Assembly (NCBI GenBank): GCA_018679315.1
Contig: JAHHLF010000158.1
Coordinates: 1 to 9,918 of the forward strand
DNA: 9,918 nt
Reading direction: 5' to 3'
DNA from: Bacteroidia bacterium
Lineage (GTDB): Bacteria > Bacteroidota > Bacteroidia > Flavobacteriales > Flavobacteriaceae
Under the pieces are notes generated by a model that saw only the letters and a program-made list of their open reading frames with translations, did not search any database and was not told where the DNA came from. This document shows, piece after piece, positions 1 to 6,888 of this stretch. Each line of letters starts with the position of its first letter. Position 1 is the stretch's first letter. Position numbers and translations under genes: made by a program.

Positions 1-542
1 CCACTACCCACTACGAGAAGCGATTTGGGTTGTTTCTTAAGTGTCATCGCTTCCCTGTAGCCTATGATCTTTTCCCCATCCTGCGGCAAACTGGGTAATT
101 CCCTGCTCCGTGCACCGGTAGCAATAATGATATGCTTGGCCTGGTGTTCAGATACTTTATCTGTTTTATCCTTTACGGAGATCTTTTTTCCGGGCAACAA
201 GGTACCATGGCCTTCCAGGACATCGATCTTATTCTTCTTCATCAGGAAGTTAACGCCCTTACTCATACCGGCAGCAACATTCCTGCTTCTCGCTACTACA
301 GCATCAAAATCTTTATCGGCTTCCTTCACCTTTAGTCCGTAGTCTTCTGCATGCTGCAGGTATTCAAACACTTGTGCAGATTTCAATAGCGCTTTTGTTG
401 GAATACAACCCCAATTCAGGCAAACGCCACCCAGGCTTTCCTTTTCTACAATCGCTGTTTTAAATCCTAATTGAGAAGCCCTAATGGCTGTCACGTACCC
501 TCCTGGTCCACTGCCCAGGACAATGATATCGTATGAACTCAT
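1..542 (-). CDS. lpdA: Dihydrolipoyl dehydrogenase (E3), N-terminal part, cut by window edge
   Basis: This is the FAD-dependent E3 subunit shared by 2-oxoacid dehydrogenase complexes and the glycine cleavage system. It reoxidises dihydrolipoyl groups and passes electrons to NAD+ in the cytoplasm. About 180 residues are visible from the ATG at 540-542. The N-terminus has the FAD-binding dinucleotide fold (GSGPGG, residues 10-15). It is followed by GGVCLNWGCIPTK (38-50), which holds the redox-active disulfide pair Cys41 and Cys46. The ATGAR element lies near residue 140, and the last residues (LLVVGSG) begin the NAD-binding fold. Family members run to about 460-470 residues, so roughly 60% lies beyond the left edge. 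An exact Bacteroidota-type -7 box precedes the gene, so it is probably transcribed independently of the genes upstream. Family identity is secure; which complex it serves cannot be told from here. Confidence 0.95.
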   Translation of the reverse strand, partial: MSSYDIIVLGSGPGGYVTAIRASQLGFKTAIVEKESLGGVCLNWGCIPTKALLKSAQVFEYLQHAEDYGLKVKEADKDFDAVVARSRNVAAGMSKGVNFLMKKNKIDVLEGHGTLLPGKKISVKDKTDKVSEHQAKHIIIATGARSRELPSLPQDGEKIIGYREAMTLKKQPKSLLVVGS

Positions 543-574
543 TTGCCTATATTTTTTGTTGTTTTCTGCGGAGG

Positions 575-582
575 CAAAGGTA
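575..582 (-). promoter_or_regulatory. Putative lpdA promoter, -7 box TACCTTTG
   Basis: Read leftward, TACCTTTG matches the Bacteroidota -7 consensus TAnnTTTG at every fixed base. Transcription would begin about 4-7 nt downstream, giving an A-rich leader of roughly 25-30 nt before the lpdA ATG, typical of the phylum. No TTTG is correctly spaced for a -33 element, so the call rests on the -7 box and its position. The 97-bp gap 543-639 holds nothing else recognisable. Confidence 0.55.
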
Positions 583-639
583 CAAAACCAAACGAAACAG
601 AATGAGCTGGAAACAAGGAAACCTACACCCTTAGAATAC

Positions 640-1176
640 CTACTTTGAGTTAAAGTATTTTTTATTGAATTCCTCTGATTTTCCTTTAGGGATGGAGAGG
701 GAGACCCATTGCTCTCCTTTTATGGATTTACCCAAGTAGACCAGTTGGCCCACATGACTTGCATAGTGGGCTAATTGTCTGTGGATAGCCTGTATAATAC
801 TATGTGGTTCTTGACGGATCCTTACAGTGCTGCTAAAATTGTCCTCATTAACTTGAGCCAGGGCATCAAATACCCACTTCCATCCGGCAGACCAGGCCTC
901 TTTCAATTCCTCCTTGTTCGTAAAAGGATCAACAAATTCAGTATCCCTGTTTCGCCATGACTTTTCCCCGTCCTCTTCCAGGAAATTTGTCCACCTGCTC
1001 CGCATATTACCAACCAGGTGTTTTACGATCTGGGCAATTGAGTTATCATCTTCCTTGTAGGTAAATTGGATTTCTTCCTCGCTTAGTCGCTCAAACGTTT
1101 TTTCACCTAGTGCTTTATATCGCTCAAATTCGCGGATAGCACTGGCCATGAATTCTTTTGAGATAGACGAGTCCAC
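640..1176 (-). CDS. DUF1572 family protein (DinB-like four-helix metal-binding superfamily)
   Basis: A 178-residue cytoplasmic protein, largely alpha-helical, with no signal peptide or membrane segment. The helix with KHLVGNMRSRW (His53) and the later HYASHVGQLVYLGK (His137 and His141) give the three histidines that bind a divalent metal in the DinB/YfiT superfamily. Phrases such as ERYKALGEKTFERLSEEEIQF near the N-terminus resemble DUF1572 members. The biochemical role of DUF1572 is not known. Relatives include thiol-dependent transferases, but no substrate can be assigned. The probable start is a GTG sharing its first base with the last base of the msrB stop codon (TAGTG), which suggests translational coupling. 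An alternative ATG at 1147-1149 would remove nine residues. The GTG is preferred because it leaves a leader segment of the length I recall for relatives. The two genes probably form one transcript. Confidence 0.85.
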   Translation of the reverse strand: MDSSISKEFMASAIREFERYKALGEKTFERLSEEEIQFTYKEDDNSIAQIVKHLVGNMRSRWTNFLEEDGEKSWRNRDTEFVDPFTNKEELKEAWSAGWKWVFDALAQVNEDNFSSTVRIRQEPHSIIQAIHRQLAHYASHVGQLVYLGKSIKGEQWVSLSIPKGKSEEFNKKYFNSK

Positions 1177-1682
1177 TATTCCTGACTATTGGGAATAAAA
1201 GTAAGCGCCGCACCATTTATGCAATGACGTTTACCCGTGGTTTCCCGCGGACCATCATCAAATACATGCCCTAAATGTCCACCGCAAACGGCACAGTGTT
1301 CTTCGGTTCGGGGATAGCCGATCTTATGGTCAACGTCATAGGCGACATTGCCTTCGATCTCCCTGTCGAAACTTGGCCAACCGGTTCCCGAATTAAACTT
1401 ATGTTCGCTTTTAAACAAAGGAGTACCGCAACCGGCACAGGCGTATACACCTTCCCCTTTATTATACAATAACTCACTGGAGCCCGGACTTTCTGTACCT
1501 GCTTTGCGAAGCACATAGTATTGCATTTTGCTTAGCTCTTTCTGCCATTCAGCATCTGTCTTGGTTACAGCATAGGCAGTTTCCGCTTTTTCAGAAGTTG
1601 TATCTGTAGTCTCTTTCTTTTGAGAATTCCCCTGGCAGCCAATAACTAAAAACGCCAGTAATAATGTGGTGGTACGGATCAT
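1176..1682 (-). CDS. msrB: Peptide-methionine (R)-S-oxide reductase MsrB, lipoprotein form
   Basis: This enzyme reduces the R-epimer of methionine sulfoxide in oxidised proteins back to methionine. The first 16 residues form a lipoprotein signal ending VIGC (Cys16), so the 168-residue product is probably anchored in an envelope membrane facing the periplasm. The catalytic domain spans about residues 43-165. CAGC (Cys82, Cys85) and CAVC (Cys130, Cys133) are the structural zinc ligands. FNSGTGWPSF (96-105) is a family hallmark, and RHCIN carries the catalytic Cys154 (selenocysteine in some animal homologues). No other cysteine exists in the mature domain, so there is no obvious resolving cysteine. 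The start ATG (1680-1682) is the one giving a proper signal sequence. Its stop overlaps the DUF1572 start. A terminator and a possible -7 box lie just upstream. Confidence 0.94.
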   Translation of the reverse strand: MIRTTTLLLAFLVIGCQGNSQKKETTDTTSEKAETAYAVTKTDAEWQKELSKMQYYVLRKAGTESPGSSELLYNKGEGVYACAGCGTPLFKSEHKFNSGTGWPSFDREIEGNVAYDVDHKIGYPRTEEHCAVCGGHLGHVFDDGPRETTGKRHCINGAALTFIPNSQE

Positions 1683-1723
1683 AGTTTTTGTTTTTCTAAG
1701 TCGGACTTTAGAGATGAACTTTA

Positions 1724-1731
1724 CAAAAATA
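1724..1731 (-). promoter_or_regulatory. Possible msrB promoter, -7 box TATTTTTG
   Basis: Read leftward, TATTTTTG fits TAnnTTTG exactly and lies about 42 nt before the msrB ATG, a plausible distance. It is also the U-tract of the terminator for the gene upstream, so the match could be a by-product of that T-rich run. No suitably spaced -33 TTTG is present; the region where it should lie is inside the hairpin stem. Confidence 0.35.
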
Positions 1732-1759
1732 AGACACCTCCCATGAAAATGGAAGGTGT
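1725..1759 (-). terminator. Rho-independent terminator after the collagen-tract lipoprotein gene
   Basis: Arms 1749-1759 and 1734-1744 form an 11-bp stem around a 4-nt loop (1745-1748). In leftward RNA all pairs form, one of them a G-U wobble, and the stem is followed by CUUAUUUUU. It begins 7 bp after the TAA of the upstream gene. In the rightward direction the stem has one C-A mismatch, a GAAA tetraloop and a T5 run (1759-1763), so it might work both ways, but no rightward transcript is expected here. Confidence 0.8.
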
Positions 1760-1766
1760 TTTTAGA

Positions 1767-2333
1767 TTAATCAAGGGATTGACGCGATATCAAATCCTTA
1801 TCAATTTGGAGCTTCGTCATCACAGCATCCAGGTTCGTAGGATCAAATGTTTCATCCTTGCCAAATTCTGCGGGTACTATGGCCACGCGGAATATCTGAT
1901 CATCCGTATCTCCCGGACCTAAGGTAGCCAAGTCAAAATCTGATTCCAGAAAAATGCTGACATCAAAAAAGGTATGATCAAAATTGTATTGTAAGATTCC
2001 CTGATCAAGTAATCGTGTCTGGGGCAGGAGCCTCCACACATCTGCAAATTCTCCGTTGGAATCTTCTACTTGTTCCCATAGGATGTATACCAATACGATA
2101 TCAGATTCAAATACTTCCACGTCTAATGGAAATTCAAAGAATAAGGCATAGTTATCTGCTGCGGTGAATGTTCCCTCGATTTCAAGCACTTTACCCAGGA
2201 TATTAATACCATCCTGTCCATCAAAACCGTCCAAGCCATCAAAACCAGGAGGTCCCGGAGGTCCTACTGGGCCTTCGCATGAAAGGAATATCAGGCCTGT
2301 AAGTGCAAATAATAAAATACTGATCTTTCTCAT
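1767..2333 (-). CDS. Hypothetical lipoprotein with a short collagen-like Gly-X-Y tract
   Basis: A 188-residue product that starts with a lipoprotein signal (MRKISILLFALTGLIFLSC, lipidated Cys19). Residues 21-42 are seven consecutive Gly-X-Y triplets. The first three are proline-rich (GPV, GPP, GPP) and the last four carry Asp in the Y position. The rest (about 45-188) is an acidic, apparently beta-rich domain with WRLLPQTRLLDQGILQYNF and DVSIFLESDFDL, the kind of sequence that follows such tracts in Flavobacteriaceae lipoproteins. I know no established function. The chosen ATG (2331-2333) begins exactly at the signal sequence; an in-frame ATG 17 codons upstream would add a charged stretch ahead of it and is unlikely. 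The usual A-rich leader precedes the ATG. The gene has its own terminator and is divergent from glgB. Surface or periplasmic location is inferred from the lipobox. Confidence 0.8.
   Translation of the reverse strand: MRKISILLFALTGLIFLSCEGPVGPPGPPGFDGLDGFDGQDGINILGKVLEIEGTFTAADNYALFFEFPLDVEVFESDIVLVYILWEQVEDSNGEFADVWRLLPQTRLLDQGILQYNFDHTFFDVSIFLESDFDLATLGPGDTDDQIFRVAIVPAEFGKDETFDPTNLDAVMTKLQIDKDLISRQSLD
2208..2273 (-). repeat. Collagen-like Gly-X-Y triplets (coding)
   Basis: Seven Gly-X-Y triplets plus a terminal Gly, residues 21-42 of the lipoprotein, directly after the lipidated cysteine. Only the first three are proline-rich; the rest read G-(F/L/Q)-D. The tract is much shorter than in collagen-like proteins known to form triple helices, so a spacer between membrane anchor and folded domain is at least as likely. 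Confidence 0.85.
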
Positions 2334-2398
2334 CGTTGTTGTTTTAGTGTTAGGGACCTTTTTGGGGAAGGTCTTGAATTTCATTTGGAATAATCTGT

Positions 2399-2415
2399 TT
2401 CAAAAAGCGTTCCAA
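2399..2415 (-). promoter_or_regulatory. Weak sigma-54-like site upstream of the collagen-tract lipoprotein gene
   Basis: Read leftward the site is TTGGAACG-CTTT-TTGAA. The sigma-54 consensus TTGGCACG-N4-TTGCW is matched at all but two fixed bases, with correct spacing, but the C of the key -12 GC is A. Initiation about 12 nt further on would leave a leader near 55 nt. No rpoN or activator gene is in the window, so the call is tentative. Confidence 0.25.
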
Positions 2416-2425
2416 AATGCAATTG

Positions 2426-2475
2426 CTTTCATGAAATCTAAGGGTAAAAACCCTGATTTACATGTGAAAGTTCAC
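2426..2475. promoter_or_regulatory. Nested inverted repeats in the divergent intergenic region
   Basis: An imperfect hairpin spans 2426-2470. Its inner arms are AGGGT (2441-2445) and ACCCT (2450-2454) around AAAA. The next pair is AAATC (2434-2438) and GATTT (2455-2459), and the outermost arms are CTTTCA (2426-2431) and TGAAAG (2465-2470), with CATG copies (2430-2433, 2461-2464) as an alternative pairing. A second repeat, GTGAA-AG-TTCAC (2464-2475), overlaps its right end and touches the possible glgB -7 box. This could be an operator for either divergent gene or an RNA hairpin. It has no T-tract, so it is not a standard terminator. Confidence 0.45.
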
Positions 2476-2483
2476 TAATATTG
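2476..2483 (+). promoter_or_regulatory. Possible glgB promoter, -7 box TAATATTG
   Basis: TAATATTG differs from TAnnTTTG at one fixed base and would place transcription start about 10-14 nt before the glgB ATG. That gives a very short leader. No -33 TTTG is seen at the expected distance. It directly follows the GTGAA-AG-TTCAC repeat. Confidence 0.3.
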
Positions 2484-2499
2484 CACCAAATTTCAGTTG

Positions 2500-4395
2500 A
2501 TGGCGAAAGTGATAGTACATTCCCTCTTTACGGATTTTGATATTCAACTTTTCAAGGCAGGGAAGCATTACCGACTTTATGAAAAGATGGGCTCCCATCC
2601 TATTGAGGTCGAGGGTCAGAAAGGAACCTATTTTGCCGTATGGGCACCTTCAGCTAAAAGTGTCTCAGTAATTGGTGATTTTAATTTCTGGAAGGATGGG
2701 GACCACCCACTGAATGTGCGCTGGGATGAAAGCGGAATATGGGAAGGTTTTATTCCTGATTTGCTTCCCGGTACTACCTATAAGTATAGTATCTATTCCC
2801 ATAATGACAACATTCATACTGAGAAGGCAGATCCTTATGGGCGCGTAAGTGAAACACCCCCTAAAACGGCTTCCGTAGTTTATGAAGACGCCTATGAATG
2901 GCAGGACAAAGCCTGGTTAGGCTATCGGAAAGATAAGAATGGCCTTGACAAACCTTATGCCGTATATGAAATGCATATGGGATCGTGGAAGCGAAAAGAG
3001 AACAACGACTTTATGTCGTATCGGGATCTGGCAGGAGACCTGGTGCCCTATTTAAAAGAAATGGGCTTTACGCATGTAGAGTTTATGCCAGTTATGGAGT
3101 ATCCGTTTGACCCCTCATGGGGCTATCAGCTCACCGGGTATTTTGCACCTTCTTCCAGGTTTGGCACTCCATCAGATCTGAAATACCTCATAGATACACT
3201 TCACCAAAATGATATTGGCGTTATCCTGGATTGGGTGCCCTCTCATTTTCCAAGCGATGGTCATGGTCTTGGGTTTTTTGACGGTTCGCATTTATATGAA
3301 CACCCGGATACCAGAAAAGGCTATCATCCCGACTGGAAGAGCTTGATATTTAATTACGGTCGCAATGAAGTACGTGCTTTTCTGATCTCCAATGCGCTTT
3401 ATTGGCTGGATCAATTTCATGTAGACGGTCTGAGGGTAGATGCAGTGGCATCTATGCTGTATTTAGACTATTCCCGCGAAGATGGGGAGTGGGAGCCAAA
3501 TATCTATGGCAGTAATGAAAACCTTGAGGCGATCTCTTTTATTAAGGAATTCAATGGCCATGTCTATGAGAATTTTGAAGGCGTACAGACAATTGCAGAG
3601 GAATCTACTGCCTTTGGTGGTGTTACCCGACCTGTTGACCTGGGTGGACTAGGTTTTGGAATGAAATGGATGATGGGCTGGATGCATGATACACTGGAGT
3701 ATTTTAAGAAAGATCCGGTCTACCGAACACACCATCAGAACGACCTGACCTTCAGTATGACCTATGCCTTTACTGAAAACTTCATGTTACCTTTTTCGCA
3801 CGACGAAGTTGTTTATGGAAAACAATCCCTGTTGAATAAAATGCCGGGAGATGAGTGGCAAAAATTTGCGAATTTGCGTCTGCTATATGGATATATGTAC
3901 ACGCATCCGGGAGCGAATCTTTTATTTATGGGTGCTGAATTTGGGCAATCTGCTGAGTGGAATTTTCAGTATTCCCTGGATTGGCACTTGCTCCAATATG
4001 AGGTTCACAGCGGCGTACAATCCTTCATGAAAGACTTGAATCGCTGTTATACAGGGAATCCTGCCTTGTATGAAAAACAGTTTAGTCCGGATGGTTTTCA
4101 ATGGATCAGCTATGATGACCATGATAATTGTGTTTTGGCGTACATCCGCAAGGGGCATGACGAAGAAAATGATCTTATCGTCTTGTGTAATTTCACACCA
4201 GTGCCAAGGGAATCTTACAATATTGGAGTTCCCTCGAACAAAAAATATTCTTTGGTTTTAAACTCTGACGACAGTAAATACGGAGGAAGCGGACAAAAAC
4301 CTGGCAGCCTGAAGGTAAAAAAGAAGGCAGCACATGGTTTTGATCAGTCTTTGATACTAGACATCCCGCCCTTGTCCGTACTTATCATAGGATAA
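2500..4395 (+). CDS. glgB: 1,4-alpha-glucan (glycogen) branching enzyme, GH13
   Basis: GlgB cuts an alpha-1,4 glucan chain and rejoins the fragment through an alpha-1,6 bond, creating glycogen branches in the cytoplasm. The 631-residue protein has an N-terminal CBM48 domain (about 20-115, with TYFAVWAPSAKSVSVIGDFNFW-like sequence), a GH13 barrel (about 155-510) and a C-terminal beta domain (about 530-631). The four GH13 signatures are intact: DWVPSHF (244-250), GLRVDAVASM with nucleophile Asp314, IAEEST with acid/base Glu367, and FSHDEVV with Asp435. The spacing of these three residues equals that recalled for E. coli GlgB (405, 458, 526). The protein is about 100 residues shorter than E. coli GlgB because it lacks the extra N-terminal module. 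The ATG at 2500 is preferred to the TTG one codon upstream. A 90-bp gap leads to the GH31 gene, consistent with co-transcription. Confidence 0.95.
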   Translation: MAKVIVHSLFTDFDIQLFKAGKHYRLYEKMGSHPIEVEGQKGTYFAVWAPSAKSVSVIGDFNFWKDGDHPLNVRWDESGIWEGFIPDLLPGTTYKYSIYSHNDNIHTEKADPYGRVSETPPKTASVVYEDAYEWQDKAWLGYRKDKNGLDKPYAVYEMHMGSWKRKENNDFMSYRDLAGDLVPYLKEMGFTHVEFMPVMEYPFDPSWGYQLTGYFAPSSRFGTPSDLKYLIDTLHQNDIGVILDWVPSHFPSDGHGLGFFDGSHLYEHPDTRKGYHPDWKSLIFNYGRNEVRAFLISNALYWLDQFHVDGLRVDAVASMLYLDYSREDGEWEPNIYGSNENLEAISFIKEFNGHVYENFEGVQTIAEESTAFGGVTRPVDLGGLGFGMKWMMGWMHDTLEYFKKDPVYRTHHQNDLTFSMTYAFTENFMLPFSHDEVVYGKQSLLNKMPGDEWQKFANLRLLYGYMYTHPGANLLFMGAEFGQSAEWNFQYSLDWHLLQYEVHSGVQSFMKDLNRCYTGNPALYEKQFSPDGFQWISYDDHDNCVLAYIRKGHDEENDLIVLCNFTPVPRESYNIGVPSNKKYSLVLNSDDSKYGGSGQKPGSLKVKKKAAHGFDQSLILDIPPLSVLIIG

Positions 4396-4485
4396 CTTCT
4401 TGAAAAGTATCGTAAAAAGTAGTTCACTCAATTTTTGTATGTGCCTTCAATAGCTTTTTTTTGTGAGGCGTAAAAATCAGCCTAT

Positions 4486-6885
4486 ATGATTACCAATACA
4501 GAACTGGAACAAAAAGGAAATCTATTTCCCAATGAAGTCATTTCCTTTTCGCAAGACGCAGACACTTTATTTTTTACGACGGCTAATGGAGTGATACTGG
4601 AGTTGACCGTAATACGGAATAGTGCGTTCAGATTTCGATATGCAACAGATTTGACATTCCAACCTGATTTCTCCTACGCGATCAGTCCGAATGCCACCAG
4701 GGGATATAATCAACTTGATTGTACCGAAGCTAAAGATCACTACGAGATACGCACCACTAAGCTGGTCGTAAAAATTTCCAAAAAGAACTTAAGAGTTAAG
4801 ATCCTGGATGTTGAAGGCAATGTGATCAATGAAGATGAACTCGGATTTCATTGGGAAGAAAATCAAACCCATGGAGGAAATCTTGTGAAAATGAGCAAGG
4901 TCACCCAGAATTCGGAAAGTTTCTATGGGCTTGGCGATAAGGCTACGCATTCCAACTTAAAAGGAAAGCGAGTAAATAATTGGGTTACAGATCAGTACGC
5001 CTTTGGAAAAGACCAGGATCCGCTTTATAAAGCCATTCCCTTTTTTCTGGGATTACATCATAACATCGCCTATGGGATCTTTTTTGATAATAGTTTCCGT
5101 ACGTTTTTTGATTTTGCACATGAACGCAGAAGCACAACAAGTTTTTGGGCCGATGGGGGAGAGATGAACTATTACTTCTTTTACGGCCCGGAAATGTCGC
5201 GAGTAGTGAGATCCTATACCAATCTTACCGGGACTCCGGAACTGCCGCCACTGTGGGCGCTGGGATTTCATCAATCCAAGTGGAGTTATTATCCCGAAAG
5301 TCGTGTAAAGGAAATAGCCAAAAAATTCCGCGATCTAAAGATCCCTTGTGATGCCTTGTATTTAGACATCGATTACATGGATGGATTCAGATGTTTTACA
5401 TGGGACAATGAAAAATTTCCAGACCCAAAACAGATGATCAAGGATCTTTATGCAGATGGGTTTAAGACCGTAGCCATGATAGATCCGGGGATTAAAGAAG
5501 ATCGCGACTATTGGGTGTATAATGAAGCCTTGGAGAACGACTATTTTTGTAAACGTGCTGATGGCCCATTAATGCGCGGAAAAGTATGGCCAGGCGTCTG
5601 CAGTTTTCCTGATTTTACGAATCCTAATGTACGGGAATGGTGGAGCAAACTATATAAAGGGCTTATTGCAGAAGATGGAGTACATGCCATTTGGAATGAC
5701 ATGAACGAGCCTGCAGTGATGGAAGTGCCGTCTAAAACAGCACCTTTGGACACACGGCATGACTATGACGGACATCCTTGCAGTCATAGGAAAGCCCATA
5801 ATATCTACGGCACTCAAATGGTTAGGGCCACATACGAAGGTGTCAAGAAATATGTGTATCCAAAACGCCCTTTTGTTATTACAAGGGCAGCTTATGCAGG
5901 AGCACAGCGATTTAGCTCAACCTGGACAGGCGATAATGTGGCTACATGGGAGCATCTGTGGATCGCAAATGTGCAGGTACAGCGCATGTGCATGAGCGGT
6001 TTCTCTTTTGTTGGCTCAGATATTGGCGGATTTGCAGAACAGCCCAATGGCGAATTATTTGCCCGATGGGTGCAGCTGGGCATTTTTCATCCGTTTTTCC
6101 GTGTACACTCCAGTGGCGATCACGGGGACCAGGAGCCCTGGTCCTTTGATCCGGAAGTGACAGATATTGTCAGGAAGTTTATCGAACTCAGATACCAACT
6201 CCTGCCTTACCTCTATACAGCGTTTTGGCACTATTCTCAAAAAGGGGTTCCCATGATCCAATCCTTAGTGTATTTTGATCAGGAAGATCCACAAACACAT
6301 TTCAGGACGGATGAATTCATTTGTGGAGATCATATTTTAGCTTGCCCGATCCAGGAAGCAAATGCAAAAGGAAGGCGTATGTATATACCCAGGGGAAAGT
6401 GGCACAACTTTTGGACTGGAGAGATCATTGAAGGTGGGTTAGAACGATGGGTGGCAGCAGATATTGACAGGATCCCCATTTTCATAAAAGCTGGAGCTAT
6501 GATCCCAAAATATCCTGTCCAGCAGTATGTGGGTGAGAAGACTTTTGATGCCTTGACTGTGGATGTATATTTTAAATTGGGATCGGAACAAAGCACCTTA
6601 TATGAAGATGCCCATGAAGGGTTCGATTACAAGAAAGGTGATTTTAGTGTTCGCAATTTCAAGCTTGAGGGGAAAAAGAACTCCGTGATCATTCAGCAGT
6701 TCAAAGATGGGGCTTATATAACGCCTTATAAAACTTTGGATTTGCATTTGATCGGGCTGCCTTTTAAGATAGAAAAGATTGAAGTTGACAATGTGGAAGT
6801 ACCCCTTGATAAAGTGAAATTGAACGGCGATAATAACATCGAGATCAGTAAGGATTTCACCCAGCTACACATTATAGGAAAATAA
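4486..6885 (+). CDS. Alpha-glucosidase, glycoside hydrolase family 31
   Basis: A retaining exo-acting hydrolase predicted to release glucose from non-reducing ends of maltodextrins or glycogen-derived oligosaccharides. The 799-residue protein has a GH31 N-terminal beta-sandwich (about 30-245), the catalytic barrel (about 250-580), a beta domain after it (about 585-685), and a C-terminal DUF5110-like part with TLYEDAHEGFDYKKGDF (704-720). WNDMNEP (403-409) holds nucleophile Asp405, and WTGDN (480-484) holds acid/base Asp483. LYLDIDYMDG (291-300) and FHPFFRVHSS (534-543) are further subsite motifs. No signal peptide is present, so it probably acts in the cytoplasm, where it can meet products of glycogen turnover next to GlgB. 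Alpha-glucosidase is the best reading of the motifs. Alpha-xylosidase or another GH31 specificity cannot be excluded without biochemistry. The following gene begins 38 bp after the stop. Confidence 0.92.
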   Translation: MITNTELEQKGNLFPNEVISFSQDADTLFFTTANGVILELTVIRNSAFRFRYATDLTFQPDFSYAISPNATRGYNQLDCTEAKDHYEIRTTKLVVKISKKNLRVKILDVEGNVINEDELGFHWEENQTHGGNLVKMSKVTQNSESFYGLGDKATHSNLKGKRVNNWVTDQYAFGKDQDPLYKAIPFFLGLHHNIAYGIFFDNSFRTFFDFAHERRSTTSFWADGGEMNYYFFYGPEMSRVVRSYTNLTGTPELPPLWALGFHQSKWSYYPESRVKEIAKKFRDLKIPCDALYLDIDYMDGFRCFTWDNEKFPDPKQMIKDLYADGFKTVAMIDPGIKEDRDYWVYNEALENDYFCKRADGPLMRGKVWPGVCSFPDFTNPNVREWWSKLYKGLIAEDGVHAIWNDMNEPAVMEVPSKTAPLDTRHDYDGHPCSHRKAHNIYGTQMVRATYEGVKKYVYPKRPFVITRAAYAGAQRFSSTWTGDNVATWEHLWIANVQVQRMCMSGFSFVGSDIGGFAEQPNGELFARWVQLGIFHPFFRVHSSGDHGDQEPWSFDPEVTDIVRKFIELRYQLLPYLYTAFWHYSQKGVPMIQSLVYFDQEDPQTHFRTDEFICGDHILACPIQEANAKGRRMYIPRGKWHNFWTGEIIEGGLERWVAADIDRIPIFIKAGAMIPKYPVQQYVGEKTFDALTVDVYFKLGSEQSTLYEDAHEGFDYKKGDFSVRNFKLEGKKNSVIIQQFKDGAYITPYKTLDLHLIGLPFKIEKIEVDNVEVPLDKVKLNGDNNIEISKDFTQLHIIGK

Positions 6886-6888
6886 TTT

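Noticed and set aside
641..663. TACTTT/AAAGTA hairpin followed by six T on the + strand
   Set aside because: The T-run lies on the strand that carries no gene here, the stem is weak and AT-rich, and on the minus strand no U-tract follows the hairpin.
2334..2384. A 17-residue upstream extension of the collagen-tract lipoprotein
   Set aside because: It would put a charged segment before a complete lipoprotein signal, and the typical A-rich leader lies immediately before the internal ATG.
2164..2478. A 104-codon + strand frame rich in Pro-Ser-Lys and Gly-Pro
   Set aside because: It is the antisense of the collagen-like tract and runs into the divergent intergenic region; it has no family resemblance and would overlap the promoter area of both flanking genes.
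4451..4463. TAGCTTTT and a run of eight T before the GH31 gene, as promoter or terminator
   Set aside because: The last base of the -7 box is wrong, the nearest TTTG is only 13 bp upstream instead of about 19-21, and no stem precedes the T-run. The 90-bp gap 4396-4485 shows no firm signal.
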